Source of the DNA: Desulfomonile tiedjei
GTDB lineage: Bacteria > Desulfobacterota > Desulfomonilia > Desulfomonilales > Desulfomonilaceae
Length of the DNA: 64,000 nucleotides
Assembly (NCBI GenBank): GCA_016218715.1
Contig: JACRDG010000017.1
Span: 21,387 to 85,386, forward strand
Reading direction: 5' to 3'
The position numbers were made by a program, and so were the translations under genes. The notes beneath the pieces are model-generated. The model saw nothing but the letters and a program-made list of their open reading frames with translations, made no database searches and was not told the origin of the DNA. How positions within the stretch are numbered: the stretch's first letter is position 1; every line of letters starts with the position of its first letter. Positions 1 to 9,823 of the stretch are shown here, piece after piece.

Positions 1-1533
1 AGAGCAAGGCAAATGGCCGTCGCCGGTTACAGGTACGAGTGGGGTGCGAGCGGCTCCGGGAAGTATGGCGGATTTGCCACTCCTGAGGACTATCGAGACT
101 ACCTGCTCCGCATGCACGATATTGGCAGGAAAGGCGGCCCGAACATTGCCTTCGATTTGCCGACCCAGTGCGGCTACGACTCCGACAGTCCGTGGGCCGA
201 AGGGGAAGTGGGCCGCGTTGGAGTGGCTCTGGATACGCTCCGGGACTTCGAAGTGATCTACGAGGCCTATACCGGCCTCCTGGATATAGATAAGGTTCCG
301 TCCAATTTCACGATTAATGCTCCAGCAGCCATAATTATCGCGATGTACGTCGCGCTGGCGGAAAAACGCGGAATTCCTCTCGAGAAGCTGAGAGGCACTC
401 CCCAGAATGACATACTCAAGGAATTTGTTAGTCGAGGAGCGTACATCCTGCCGCCCGAGCCATCCATGAGGCTCTTCCGGGACACTTTGGTTTTCTGCAC
501 GGAGCATCTTCCGAACTTCAACATCACCAGCATCGGGGGATACCACATGAGGGAGGCCGGGGCCACGAGGGAACAGGACCTGGCTTTCAGCATGGCTAAC
601 GGAGCAGCGTACTTACAGTCGGGAGTGGACGCACAGCTCCCCGTGGATTCGTTTGCTCATCGCTTCACCTTCAATGCCTTCGGCGGAAGCATGGAGATCT
701 ACAAAGAGGTGGCGTTTCAGCGGGCTGCCAGGAGGATGTGGGCTACCATGCTCAAAGACCGGTTCGGAGCAAAGAATCCCAGGAGCATGATGATCAGACA
801 GATCGCGACCGCCCACGTCGGGTGCACCAGCACCACGCTGCAGAGGCCGCTCAACAACCTCATCAGGGCAGTGGTAGGTGGACTGGCAGGAGCCATGTCC
901 GGCGGTGTGCCGCTGGCTTTCCCTCCGTACGATGAGCCCCTGGGATTGGGGCACAGCCTAGAAGCACAGCAACTGGCCCACGACGCCACCCGCATCCTCA
1001 TCTATGAAGCCAAGGTCTGCGAAGTGGTCGATCCTTGGTCCGGTTCCTACTTCATGGAATCCTTGACCAACGAGATCGAGGAGGCTGCCCGTCAGGAGCT
1101 CGAGAAGATCGATAAAATGGGTGGCGCTGTAGCGGCCATTGGCAATGGATATATGCACCAGGCCATAGCGAAGAGCGCGTACGAGAGGCAAAAGAGACTT
1201 GAGAGCAAGCAAGAGTTCCAGGTGGGGGTGAACTGCTTTGACGGCCCCCACGAGCTGGAGCTTTCAACCAGCAGGACCGTGCCCGACGTGTACGACTCCG
1301 AACTCCTCAACACGGCCGAAGAGAGGCAGAAAGCGGCACTTGAAAGGGTGAAACGGGAGCGGCCTGAAAAAGAGGTGGCGCGGACGTTGCTCGAGCTGCG
1401 GCGCCAGGCTCGTGACGGTGGCGCCAACCTGCTTCCCTGCATTCTGGACTGCGTCAAGTGCTACGCCACCCTTCAGGAGATCTGCGACGTGCTGAGAGAA
1501 GTCTTCGGCGAAGCCAAACCGGCAACCGGTTAA
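1..1533 (+). CDS. Methylmalonyl-CoA mutase-type large subunit (5' end outside window)
   Basis: The open frame runs in from the left edge, and about 50-60 N-terminal residues expected for the family are missing, so the true start lies upstream. The visible part has the mutase TIM-barrel signatures AFDLPTQ(C)GYDSD, TINAPAAII, NITSIGGYH and a Gly-rich GGLAGAMSGG segment. There is no C-terminal B12-binding domain, so this is a stand-alone catalytic subunit that needs a separate cobalamin subunit, not visible here. Position just before meaB and near a fumarate-adding glycyl-radical cluster suggests it rearranges an alkylsuccinyl-CoA to an alkylmalonyl-CoA rather than, or as well as, methylmalonyl-CoA. 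The substrate is inference. Confidence 0.9.
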   Translation, partial: RARQMAVAGYRYEWGASGSGKYGGFATPEDYRDYLLRMHDIGRKGGPNIAFDLPTQCGYDSDSPWAEGEVGRVGVALDTLRDFEVIYEAYTGLLDIDKVPSNFTINAPAAIIIAMYVALAEKRGIPLEKLRGTPQNDILKEFVSRGAYILPPEPSMRLFRDTLVFCTEHLPNFNITSIGGYHMREAGATREQDLAFSMANGAAYLQSGVDAQLPVDSFAHRFTFNAFGGSMEIYKEVAFQRAARRMWATMLKDRFGAKNPRSMMIRQIATAHVGCTSTTLQRPLNNLIRAVVGGLAGAMSGGVPLAFPPYDEPLGLGHSLEAQQLAHDATRILIYEAKVCEVVDPWSGSYFMESLTNEIEEAARQELEKIDKMGGAVAAIGNGYMHQAIAKSAYERQKRLESKQEFQVGVNCFDGPHELELSTSRTVPDVYDSELLNTAEERQKAALERVKRERPEKEVARTLLELRRQARDGGANLLPCILDCVKCYATLQEICDVLREVFGEAKPATG

Positions 1534-1555
1534 CCCGCAGAAGGAGACCGCCTTC

Positions 1556-2509
1556 ATGATCGAAGCGTGGGACGACCTTATTGCAGGCGTGAAACAGGGC
1601 TCGGTGCGCTCACTGGCCAGGATGATCTCGGCTGTCGAGAACCGTGTCGCGGGCTGGATGGAGGCCATGAAGCTCATACACCTGGATCGGAAGACGGCCA
1701 AGGTGATCGGAATCACCGGGCCTCCCGGCTCGGGCAAGAGCACCCTGACGGATAAGATCACGTCGGAACTGGTGCAGGAAGGACTGTCGATTGGCATAAT
1801 CGCTGTGGATCCTTCCAGTCCGTACTCAGGCGGCGCGCTCCTGGGCGATCGCCTTCGCATGAGAGACGTGAGCATCCTTCCCGGTGTGTTCGTGCGGTCC
1901 ATGGCGACGAGAGGGGCACTGGGGGGACTGACGTGGGCGGCTCACGATGTCGTCAAGATCCTGAGCGCGTCTGGCAAAGACGTGATCCTGATTGAGACCG
2001 TGGGAGTAGGTCAGGACGAGATAGAGATCGTGCGAACAGCGGACCTCGTTATGCTCGTCTGTGTGCCGGGACAAGGGGACGCAATTCAGGCGATCAAGGC
2101 CGGTGTTATGGAGATTGCCGATCTGTTCGTGGTGAATAAGGCGGACCTGAACGGCGCTGACCGGGTAGTCGCAGACATAGAGGCCATGCTGGACCTCAGC
2201 TCGAGTTCGGATTGTGGGAGGCCCCCTGTGTTCAAGACCGTGGCCACCCAAAGCACCGGCACCCGAGATCTGGTTGCCATGGTCCACAGCATGCTTGCAC
2301 GGCGCTCCGACGAGCGCTCGCGGCGGGAAGTCCGCGTCAAAGAGCTGCTGGTGAGCCTCCTGGCAACAGAAGTCGCCCGTCTCGTTCATGAAAAATGGAA
2401 TCGGGACGGCTCGCTGGCCTTGGCCGTCGAGGATGTCCTCAGGTCAAGAAAGGATCCGTATTCGATTGTCCAAGAGGTGCTCGCGCCGGTTGCTTCTCAT
2501 CTCAAGTGA
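1556..2509 (+). CDS. meaB: MeaB/ArgK-type GTPase, B12-mutase chaperone
   Basis: P-loop GTPase of the MeaB/ArgK (MMAA) family, which protects and reloads the cobalamin of acyl-CoA mutases. Walker A is at residues 55-63 (GPPGSGKST), followed by the family's AVDPSSP segment, ETVGVGQ switch motif and NKAD guanine-specificity motif. The 317-residue length is normal. The start has a good AAGGAG ribosome site and lies 22 bases after the mutase gene, so the two are probably one transcript and work together. Confidence 0.95.
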   Translation: MIEAWDDLIAGVKQGSVRSLARMISAVENRVAGWMEAMKLIHLDRKTAKVIGITGPPGSGKSTLTDKITSELVQEGLSIGIIAVDPSSPYSGGALLGDRLRMRDVSILPGVFVRSMATRGALGGLTWAAHDVVKILSASGKDVILIETVGVGQDEIEIVRTADLVMLVCVPGQGDAIQAIKAGVMEIADLFVVNKADLNGADRVVADIEAMLDLSSSSDCGRPPVFKTVATQSTGTRDLVAMVHSMLARRSDERSRREVRVKELLVSLLATEVARLVHEKWNRDGSLALAVEDVLRSRKDPYSIVQEVLAPVASHLK

Positions 2510-2599
2510 GTCCAGCTGGCTTTTTGGCCTTCACTTCGAACGGAAGCGAGGTGAAGGCGACCGAGGAAAGCCTCTGCGATGGAGAAAGTGAGGTGATGT

Positions 2600-2905
2600 A
2601 TGGAACAACTGGTGGCCGCATTCTTCTCTGCTGCTCTTCTGTTCAATGCGATTCCGCATCTGGTTCAGGGAATATGCGGTAAGAGTCACATGACCCCATT
2701 CGGGGTGAGTTCCAATCCTGCGACGAACGTCGTCTGGGCATGGATCAACCTTGTGGCAGGCGTCTTGATCTGGAAGTTCTTCGTGACAGTTACGCCGACC
2801 CTGTCTGTCTGGGTAGCCGCCGGTCTGGGCGGGTTTGTAACGTCCCTGGGCCTGGCAATCTTTTGGACGAATCCCAAGGCTAGACTTCCCTGGCACAGCA
2901 GTTAG
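2600..2905 (+). CDS. Small membrane protein, unknown function
   Basis: 101 residues with three likely membrane segments: about 3-25, 45-65 and 70-92. Start is ATG after a GAGGTG ribosome site. No catalytic motif is visible. It follows meaB by about 90 bases on the same strand and is probably in the same transcript. It could be a membrane accessory of the hydrocarbon pathway, but nothing in the sequence proves that. Confidence 0.65.
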   Translation: MEQLVAAFFSAALLFNAIPHLVQGICGKSHMTPFGVSSNPATNVVWAWINLVAGVLIWKFFVTVTPTLSVWVAAGLGGFVTSLGLAIFWTNPKARLPWHSS

Positions 2906-3000
2906 CTCGGCTGTGCCCCGAAGTGTGCTTCCGACAGTAAGCCCCGGCTTTCCATCGTCCGCTCGAGAACATTACCGGGATTATCGGGAGGTACCGTGCA

Positions 3001-4347
3001 ATGCAAGAGAAGCCTTCGCAATTCACGCGAACGATTGCAGGATTTGTGGCCGCTACAGACTCGGCAGACATACCCCAAGCAGCCTACGAGCATGCCAAAG
3101 TGGCTTTCATGGATTGGTTCGCCGTTACCATGGCCGGCAAGGATGACCCACTGGTGAAGAAGTTGATGCGATATGCGGAGCTCATGGGTGGAAATGACCA
3201 GGCCACCATACTAGGATACGGAATCAAGAAGACGGTGAGCCAGGCGGCCCTGATAAACGGCTCCGCATCTCACGCCCTGGATTACGACGATACGTTGAGG
3301 AATTTCCTGGGTCACCCTTCTGTCACGCTGTTCCCCGGGCTGGTGGCTCTGGCCGAATGGCAGGAAAAGTCGGGCTCGGACCTCCTCTCAGCCTATCTCA
3401 TAGGCCTTAAGGTCGGCGCCACCGTGGGCGCGGCTGCGGGTCTGGAGCACTACAAAGCCGGTTGGCATGCCACATCTACCATCGGGTATCTGGCTTCTGC
3501 CGGCGGATGTGCACGCCTACTGGGATTGGACGAGCAGCAAACGGTTCACTGCCTGGGGATTGCCGGGACACAGGCTTCCGGGCTCAAGCGGGTTTTCGGA
3601 AGCATGTGCAAGCCGTTTCACGCGGGAAGGTGCTCACAGGGAGGGGTCATGGCCGCTCTTCTCGCGCGAGAGGGGTTCACGAGCGCTGAGGATATTCTGG
3701 AAGGGGCTAACGGATTCTTTCACGTGCTGAAGGGTTCAGGGAATGAAAAGGCTCTCGCGAGTCTCGGCAAGTCCTGGGAAGCCGAGAATCTGGCTCAGAA
3801 ATACCACGCCTCCTGTCATGCGACCCACTCAGCCATCGAGGCCGCCCTGGAGATCGTGCAGAAAGAAAGGATTGAGCCGGGCCAGATAGAGTGTCTGAAG
3901 ATCCGCTGCTCCCAGGTATCACTTGACGCCGCGGGGAAGCTGTCTCCCACCACAGGCCTGGAGGCCAAGTTCAGCATACCGTACTGTGTGTCCAACGCGA
4001 TTCTGAGGGGAACCACCGGCATGCAGGCCTTTACAGAGGAGAAGGTCAACGATCCTGCCATCAGGGAGTTCATGAACAGAATTACCGTTTCCGTTGACGA
4101 GAGTATGGAAGCCCTGGAAGCCAAGGTTACCCTGCACACCGACAACGGTAATGTCTACTCCGGTTTTTCTGATATCCTTGAGCAGATCCCGGACCTGGAA
4201 ACTAAAAAGGCCAAGATCACGGACAAGTATACCGATTTGTGCGGTCCGGTCCTCGGAGATGCGAAGACGAAAGACCTGGCCGAGACGATACTGTCGATGG
4301 AAGATCTGGCCAATGTCAGAGAGTTCACCGAGCAGATAAGCTGCTGA
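3001..4347 (+). CDS. MmgE/PrpD family protein
   Basis: 448 residues with the typical MmgE/PrpD layout: all-helical N-terminal domain with SQAALINGSASHALDYDD and GHPSVT, then GWHATSTIG and a KPFHAGR segment, and a smaller C-terminal domain. The family includes 2-methylcitrate dehydratase, cis-aconitate decarboxylase and related lyases or epimerases. Beside a B12 mutase it may help dispose of propionyl-CoA or regenerate a C4 acceptor, but exact activity cannot be read from sequence. It is in the same direction as the mutase genes, 95 bases after the small membrane protein. Confidence 0.9.
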   Translation: MQEKPSQFTRTIAGFVAATDSADIPQAAYEHAKVAFMDWFAVTMAGKDDPLVKKLMRYAELMGGNDQATILGYGIKKTVSQAALINGSASHALDYDDTLRNFLGHPSVTLFPGLVALAEWQEKSGSDLLSAYLIGLKVGATVGAAAGLEHYKAGWHATSTIGYLASAGGCARLLGLDEQQTVHCLGIAGTQASGLKRVFGSMCKPFHAGRCSQGGVMAALLAREGFTSAEDILEGANGFFHVLKGSGNEKALASLGKSWEAENLAQKYHASCHATHSAIEAALEIVQKERIEPGQIECLKIRCSQVSLDAAGKLSPTTGLEAKFSIPYCVSNAILRGTTGMQAFTEEKVNDPAIREFMNRITVSVDESMEALEAKVTLHTDNGNVYSGFSDILEQIPDLETKKAKITDKYTDLCGPVLGDAKTKDLAETILSMEDLANVREFTEQISC

Positions 4348-4906
4348 TCTCGACGAGAGACCGCAAAGAGATGGCCGATAACGTACACGTGAAGGAGGTG
4401 AGTCTGCGGACCGAAGAAGGGAGGACAATCAGAGGAGCCCTGATAAACCGTTGCGCAGCAAAGAGATCCCGGGTGCCCATAGGCGTTGACTTGATTCTGA
4501 AGTCGCTCGGATTTTCAATGAGTTGTCACATCCCTCCCCCCTTTTCTTGAAGGCGGATGGGAGGATTTTCGGCTCGATGAGGAAGCCGTTCAAGTGCCTA
4601 CGGGCAGGCACCAGTCTCTGCAAGCTCGGTGTAACTGGAGCCTGGCCGGTCTGGCCGGCTAGGGACCGGGAAGAGACGCAGTAGATTCTTTTCAAGAGTC
4701 ACGGGCTACGATATACTGATTTATTGAGGCGCATCGGACTTGCCGCGACCCAGGCAGCGAAACGATGTGACCCTTGCATGCAGCGGATGCGGAAACAGTC
4801 ATACGCGCATCGAGCAAAAGTCCGCAGCCCACCCAATAATTCTGCCGCGGCGTCGCGGCCAGACCTTCACCTGGCGATGGGACTGATACAGCCGGGAGGA
4901 ACAGCC
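4348..4906. other. Intergenic stretch before the sensor kinase
   Basis: About 560 bases between the MmgE/PrpD gene and the chosen kinase start. It contains a 59-codon open frame (ATG at 4371) without a convincing ribosome site, and an in-frame upstream extension of the kinase starting near 4724 that lacks domain character. No tRNA, repeat or clear terminator was recognised. Confidence 0.5.
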
Positions 4907-7303
4907 ATGCAGACCGGCAACAAAGGTTTCGATCCGGATACGTGCCCACCTGAAATACTCAAGATGATAGCCCGTGCGTTTGACCAGATGGACACGATGG
5001 CTGGAATTGTGGGTACGGATCAGCGGTTGATTTTCGCCAATCAATCAGGACTGAGGCACGTTGGAGCAAAACTCGAAGAGGTCCAAGGTATGCTCTTTCC
5101 CGAAACTCCCTGGCGAAATCATTCGCCCGAGGCCAGGGAGATTACTCGTGGAATGACCGCGGAGGCGCTCAACGGCAAGAGGGCCATCGTGGAGGACGGA
5201 TTTCGCGACAAAGAAGGGCAAATTCTGCCCGCAATTTTTTCTGTTTCGCCACTGTTCGACACTGCCGGCACCGTGGTTGGACTCGTGCCGGAAGGAAAGG
5301 TGATCACCGACCTCAAGCGCCTCCAAGCAAGGCTTGAGAAAGAGCGCCTGAAGACGCAACAGTGGCTCGATTCCATGGGCACGTACGTGGCCCTGTGCGA
5401 CCTCGAAGGAAAGATTCTCATCTGCAACCGCCCCCTGGAACAGGCAGTGGGGGATGCAGTGGGAAGCAAGATATGTGATTTTCCCATGCTGAAATCGACC
5501 CCCGAGGCCAAGGACAGGATTAAACATTCCATCGAGAAAGCGGTCAAAGGGGAAAAAGAAACCATTGAAATTCGCTTGGCGGCGGATAGCGAGAAACAAC
5601 TCGCGTTCATCATCAGTGCAAGTCCGATATACGACACCCACGGCGAAATAACGTATCTGGCGGTCGAAGCCAAAGACATTTCAGAGCAGATCCGGCTGCA
5701 GGAGCTGATACTGCAGAAGGAAAAAGAGTACTCCACCCGACTGAAAAAGGAGGTAGATGAGGCCACCAGAGCCCTTAGGGAGACAGAGCTGCTCAACAAG
5801 AATCTGGTAGATTCGGCTCCGATGGGTATCATCCATTTAAACCAGCGCGGAGAACTGGTGTTTGCCAACCCTGCTATCAAAGAGAAGCTGGCCGCCGCCG
5901 GATTCAATCTCGACCAGATCGAAGGCAAGCGACTGCACGATCTCAACATATTCCCGGCCAACAAATCCTGGGAGAGAATGCGGGAGCTTCACCGGCAAGG
6001 TTATGAATTCAGGCATGAGAAGATGATACTTCGCTCAAACGGGCAGGATCTATTTTTGTTCGCCGCGGACACGGCGCCCCTCAGGGATTATGAAAACCGG
6101 ATCAAGGGGACCATCGTTATAATGAGTGATGTCACCGAGCGGACCAGGCTGGAGGCGGAGCTGTTCCAGACCCGGATGCAGTCGGAAAAGCTCGCCTCCC
6201 TGGGCCAACTCATTTCTGGAGTGGCGCACGAAATCAACAATCCGTTAACCGCGGTTATCGGCTGCGCGGAGTTCCTGGTCGAAGACTGTAATCTTGGCGA
6301 AGACGATCGGGAGGCAGCCCAGATCATCGCTGAAGAGGCAAGACGATCGGGACGGATCGTGAAGAGCCTTCTCGCTTTCGCTCGTCAATCTGCTCCGGAA
6401 AAGACGCGCGCGGACTTGAACAAGATAGTGGAGACCGTGATGAACATCAGTGTCTACGGTCTTCAGATCCGGAACATCGGGGTCATTTTTCAATTGAGCG
6501 AGAATCTGCCTCTGGGCGAAATGGACGCTAATCAGATCCAGCAAGTCATCGTCAACTTGATCAACAACTCTGCCGATGCCATCGAGGAATCAGGTATTGG
6601 CGATCGCGTGATAGTCAGGACGTATGCCGAGAGCAACTGGCTGTTCCTGGAGGTGGAAGACAACGGGCCGGGAATCCCGGATGACATAAAGGCAAAGGTT
6701 TTCGATCCGTTCTTCACCACCAAAGATCCCGGCAAAGGCACAGGCCTGGGACTGTCCATCTCCTACGGGATCGTCAAGGAGCACGGTGGCGAAATTCAAC
6801 TCGAGGCGGTCGAGCCTCACGGGTGCCGCATGGTGGTAGGTCTGCCTGCACCCAAATCGGAAGAGTTACCGACAACAGAACCAATAATCGTGCGGTGGAT
6901 TCCCGGCAAGACGCTCGTGGTTGATGACGAAACAAACATCCGATTGACCCTGTCGAACTGCCTGAGGGAGCTCGGCAGCCATGTGCACACCGCAGCAGAC
7001 GGCATCTCCGGGCTGGAGAAGGCACGCAACGAGTCCTACGACCTGGTGCTGGCCGATTTCAAGATGCCCAAAATGGACGGCATGAAGTTCTACCAGGCAC
7101 TGCTGAAAGAACGTCCTGAATTGGCCGAGCGGTTCGTCCTGATGACAGGAGCCCAGGGGAAGGATGTCGAACAGTTCCGGGAGAAGACCGGGAACCTGAT
7201 ATTGGCTAAGCCTTTCGGCCGAAAAGACATCTTCCGCGTGCTCTCGCTGATGGGCTCTCGCGAAGGCATTCGCACCCATTCCTGGACAGGTCCGGGGAGA
7301 TGA
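4907..7303 (+). CDS. Hybrid PAS histidine kinase with C-terminal receiver
   Basis: About 798 residues. Three PAS-like regions lie at roughly 30-130, 150-270 and 300-420. They are followed by a HisKA H-box with phospho-accepting His441 ([14 protein letters not shown]), an N-box ([12 protein letters not shown]), G1 and G2 boxes ([16 protein letters not shown]), and a receiver domain with Asp717 ([11 protein letters not shown]). No membrane segment is visible, so it probably senses a soluble or lipophilic signal in the cytoplasm. ATG 4907 was chosen because GGAGGA sits six bases upstream; a longer frame from 4724 has no domain. It overlaps the regulator gene by four bases, and the pair probably controls the cluster to the right. 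Confidence 0.93.
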   Translation: MQTGNKGFDPDTCPPEILKMIARAFDQMDTMAGIVGTDQRLIFANQSGLRHVGAKLEEVQGMLFPETPWRNHSPEAREITRGMTAEALNGKRAIVEDGFRDKEGQILPAIFSVSPLFDTAGTVVGLVPEGKVITDLKRLQARLEKERLKTQQWLDSMGTYVALCDLEGKILICNRPLEQAVGDAVGSKICDFPMLKSTPEAKDRIKHSIEKAVKGEKETIEIRLAADSEKQLAFIISASPIYDTHGEITYLAVEAKDISEQIRLQELILQKEKEYSTRLKKEVDEATRALRETELLNKNLVDSAPMGIIHLNQRGELVFANPAIKEKLAAAGFNLDQIEGKRLHDLNIFPANKSWERMRELHRQGYEFRHEKMILRSNGQDLFLFAADTAPLRDYENRIKGTIVIMSDVTERTRLEAELFQTRMQSEKLASLGQLISGVAHEINNPLTAVIGCAEFLVEDCNLGEDDREAAQIIAEEARRSGRIVKSLLAFARQSAPEKTRADLNKIVETVMNISVYGLQIRNIGVIFQLSENLPLGEMDANQIQQVIVNLINNSADAIEESGIGDRVIVRTYAESNWLFLEVEDNGPGIPDDIKAKVFDPFFTTKDPGKGTGLGLSISYGIVKEHGGEIQLEAVEPHGCRMVVGLPAPKSEELPTTEPIIVRWIPGKTLVVDDETNIRLTLSNCLRELGSHVHTAADGISGLEKARNESYDLVLADFKMPKMDGMKFYQALLKERPELAERFVLMTGAQGKDVEQFREKTGNLILAKPFGRKDIFRVLSLMGSREGIRTHSWTGPGR

Positions 7304-8688
7304 GAATTCTAGTTATTGACGACGAACAGTCTATCCTCAGGACATTCAAGCTCCGATTGACCCAGTGGGGCCACCGGGTGCTCCTGGCATCCGATGGTGA
7401 TTCAGGACTGGAGATTGTCCACAAAGAGCCATGTGATGTCGTGATTACTGACTTGAAAATGGGGGGTGTGCCCGGCGAAGAAGTGGTACGCAGAATCAGC
7501 AGCGAAAGCTCGGGCACGGAAGTTGTCGTCATCACCGGTTTCGCTACGGTAGAATCTGCCGTGGAGGTCATGAAATCAGGAGCCACCGACTTCCTGGTAA
7601 AGCCGCTGAATTTCGACCAGGTCCGTCTGGTGCTGGACAAGATAGAAAAGCAAAGGAGCCTCAGAGACGAAAACCAGCAACTACGCGACCGCGTCAACGA
7701 GCTGAAGCTAAAGTTGGCCGAGCAGAACAGCCTCCAGAATCTGGTGGGCAAGAGCAAGCCGATGCAGGAAGTCATGGATCTTATCGTCTCGGTTGCTCCT
7801 CTTGATTGCACGGTCACGATCTATGGTGAAACGGGCACAGGAAAAGAGATGGTGGCCAGGGCAATACATCAGTTGAGCCCTCGATCGTCCGAGAACATGG
7901 TCACCGTCGATTGCGGCACGCTTACCGAAACTCTGCTCGAATCGGAATTGTTCGGGTACGAAAAAGGAGCCTTCACCGGTGCGGTGAGGACGAGACGAGG
8001 CAGATTCGAGTTGGCCCACCGCGGAACCATTTTCCTCGATGAAGTGGCCAACGCTTCTCCCCGGGTTCAGAAGAGACTCCTGCGAATCGTTCAGGAGAAG
8101 ACGTTTGAGCGACTTGGAGGCGAATCGTCCGTTCACACGGATGTGCGGATAATCGCTGCGAGCAATCGGGATCTGGCTGCCATGGTTAGGGAAGGAAGCT
8201 TCAGGGAGGATCTGTTCTATCGCCTTAATGTCGTTCCCATTCATATGCCCCCGCTACGCGATCGGACAGCAGATTTGCCCTTGCTCGCAAGGCACTTTTT
8301 GGACCTGTACGCGCGCGAAATAGGGCGCGAGCCTCCCAACCTTTCCCCCGAAGCAATCGAGCAAATCATGCAATACGCGTGGCCCGGGAATGTACGCGAA
8401 CTGGCACACGTAATGGAACGGCTGGTCATAACCTCTTCTGAAAATGTGATTCGGAGAATACTCTTCCTAGAGCCTGCTGAACCGCCGCCACTCCAGAACC
8501 CTGGTGTCGCAAGTCTCGATCCTCCACTGAAGGATCAAATTACCGCTCTTGAGATGGACTACCTCACCTCTGCCCTCGAGGCCTGCCGCGGCCGCATCAA
8601 GGAAGTTTCACAGAGATCGGGGCTTGATGAGCGGACCGTACGCAGGAAGATGAGGCTGTATGGTCTACATAAGGAAGACTTCAAATAA
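7300..8688 (+). CDS. NtrC-family sigma-54-dependent response regulator
   Basis: 462 residues: receiver domain with Asp51 and Lys101, AAA+ domain with Walker A GETGTGKE, the sigma-54 contact loop GAFTGA (near residue 223) and arginine-finger region, then a C-terminal Fis-type helix-turn-helix ending in DERTVRRKMRLYG. Translation is coupled to the kinase by an ATGA overlap. Two matching palindromes and a -24/-12 promoter lie directly downstream, consistent with activation of the alkylsuccinate-synthase-type operon. The effector is unknown. Confidence 0.95.
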   Translation: MRILVIDDEQSILRTFKLRLTQWGHRVLLASDGDSGLEIVHKEPCDVVITDLKMGGVPGEEVVRRISSESSGTEVVVITGFATVESAVEVMKSGATDFLVKPLNFDQVRLVLDKIEKQRSLRDENQQLRDRVNELKLKLAEQNSLQNLVGKSKPMQEVMDLIVSVAPLDCTVTIYGETGTGKEMVARAIHQLSPRSSENMVTVDCGTLTETLLESELFGYEKGAFTGAVRTRRGRFELAHRGTIFLDEVANASPRVQKRLLRIVQEKTFERLGGESSVHTDVRIIAASNRDLAAMVREGSFREDLFYRLNVVPIHMPPLRDRTADLPLLARHFLDLYAREIGREPPNLSPEAIEQIMQYAWPGNVRELAHVMERLVITSSENVIRRILFLEPAEPPPLQNPGVASLDPPLKDQITALEMDYLTSALEACRGRIKEVSQRSGLDERTVRRKMRLYGLHKEDFK

Positions 8689-8706
8689 AGCGGGCTGAAT
8701 TGCAGC

Positions 8707-8727
8707 TTTCGGTCACATTGTCCGAAA
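8707..8727. promoter_or_regulatory. Probable upstream activator site 1
   Basis: Imperfect dyad TCGGTCACATTGTCCGA (8709-8725), flanked by TTTC/GAAA symmetry. It shares the pattern TCGGnCA..TGnCCGA with the second dyad 60 bases away. Both lie 120-200 bases upstream of a sigma-54 promoter and just after an NtrC-type regulator gene, the usual place for enhancer sites. Confidence 0.6.
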
Positions 8728-8767
8728 GGCTTTTCCTTAATGACCTTAACATGTTACATGACCGAAC

Positions 8768-8782
8768 CGGCCAAGTTGGCCG
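8768..8782. promoter_or_regulatory. Probable upstream activator site 2
   Basis: Perfect dyad CGGCCAA-G-TTGGCCG, related to the dyad at 8709-8725. An extra half-site, GACCGA, lies just upstream at 8760-8765. Its distance to the -24 element is about 125 bases. Confidence 0.65.
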
Positions 8783-8905
8783 AAATGTGAATAATCGTCT
8801 TCGACATCATTTCACTCGTACTCCCGAAAGCAACCCATTTCCACATAAGTGTTCGTAATGGCGAGTGCTTTTTTGTCCACAGCACAATGCGTTTTGTTTG
8901 CGTGG

Positions 8906-8921
8906 TGGCACACTTCTTGCT
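8906..8921 (+). promoter_or_regulatory. Sigma-54 (-24/-12) promoter
   Basis: TGGCAC-N5-TTGCT matches the RpoN consensus with correct GG-to-GC spacing. Transcription would start near 8933 and read rightwards toward the small-subunit and activase genes, giving an unusually long leader of about 640 bases. Confidence 0.75.
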
Positions 8922-9356
8922 TTTTCAGCATCAAGCGGGCTACATGGAAAGACAACGGGATACGTGCTTTGCGTTCAACTAGAGACAGTCTGTTTTCGGA
9001 GTCTGACCGCAAATAGACTGTCTCCACCCACTGCGCCGATCTCCTCCGGATATCGGCGCATCACAAGTTTCACACCGATTCGCTCTCAAGCAAGTGATAC
9101 GTCTTTCCCGATGGGACGAGCATCTTGTCCGTCTTTTTCGCGAAGGTAAGACGCATGCCGCACCATTCGATGTCTCGGTATGCCATCTATTTGCTGGCGC
9201 ATTGGCATTCACTGGGACACGAGGGCGCCGCCAAGCTTTAGCTGGATGGTGTGTCCGCTGCCGCAGTGGCACCGACACAACGGTCGCGGCTTGCCTGGCT
9301 GGCCTGGCAAAGAGAGTCGATGTGCATGAACCGGTTCTGGGCATGAGTTTATGCCA

Positions 9357-9508
9357 ATTCGCTTTATAACCGGTGATATTCGAAGCGCCTACCAAGGGCA
9401 ACTCCTGGGAGGTCTCCTCCGCTAGGGACGGCACAGCCTGACTGCGCTCCGGAGATTTCCCAGGAACGCCCACCGGCAGTACCACTTGTTTAATCGCGAG
9501 TTGGTATT
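9357..9508 (+). repeat. Dispersed ~150-bp hairpin repeat, copy 1
   Basis: A 152-base segment that recurs in inverted orientation at 38588-38738 (close copy) and 52750-52884 (diverged copy). It contains a 14-base imperfect inverted repeat around 9405-9473 (CCTGGGAGGTCTCC against GGAGATTTCCCAGG), so it could fold into a long hairpin. This copy lies in the presumed leader of the glycyl-radical operon, 70 bases before the first gene. Confidence 0.8.
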
Positions 9509-9578
9509 GGACGGCCGCAGGTATGTCGTGCGGCCGCTCTTCAGTTACCGACGCATTCTGGAAAAGAGGGCGTGACAG

Positions 9579-9800
9579 ATGGGACTCAAATGCCGACATT
9601 GCAGCTTCGAGGGAACCAGGGCTGACTTTAGGCTCCTGCAGCGCGTGGACAGCGCTGGCCCAGATACGTATCGGCTGTGTCCGAAATGCAAGGCGGCCGT
9701 CTATTGCGAGGAACTGGAAGTGATCGACTCAGGGGGAGTCCCCTGGGGAGCGGGACACCTCCGCGGACGGGTGTTCCGTCGTTCCGACAAGTCTGACTGA
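9579..9800 (+). CDS. Cys-rich small subunit-like protein (BssB-type)
   Basis: 73 residues with a CxxC near the N-terminus (KCRHC) and a second CPKC knuckle around residue 36, so it probably binds Zn or an Fe-S cluster. It resembles the proteins at 14599-14823 and 15334-15672: CxxCxF near the start, a short aromatic segment, then CPxC. Benzylsuccinate and alkylsuccinate synthases have comparably tiny Cys-rich subunits with iron-sulfur clusters. It is the first gene of the presumed operon, 23 bases before an activase. Start ATG 9579 follows AGAGGG. Confidence 0.7.
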   Translation: MGLKCRHCSFEGTRADFRLLQRVDSAGPDTYRLCPKCKAAVYCEELEVIDSGGVPWGAGHLRGRVFRRSDKSD

Positions 9801-9823
9801 GGCGTCGAGGAGATTGGTGTGCC

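Noticed and set aside
4371..4550. 59-codon frame between the MmgE/PrpD gene and the kinase
   Set aside because: No convincing ribosome site, no recognisable motif, and a composition change toward its end.
8979..9599. 206-codon frame on the minus strand across the operon leader
   Set aside because: It runs antisense to the presumed leader and covers repeat copy 1; outside the repeat it has Arg/Pro-rich, gene-unlike composition and no ribosome site.
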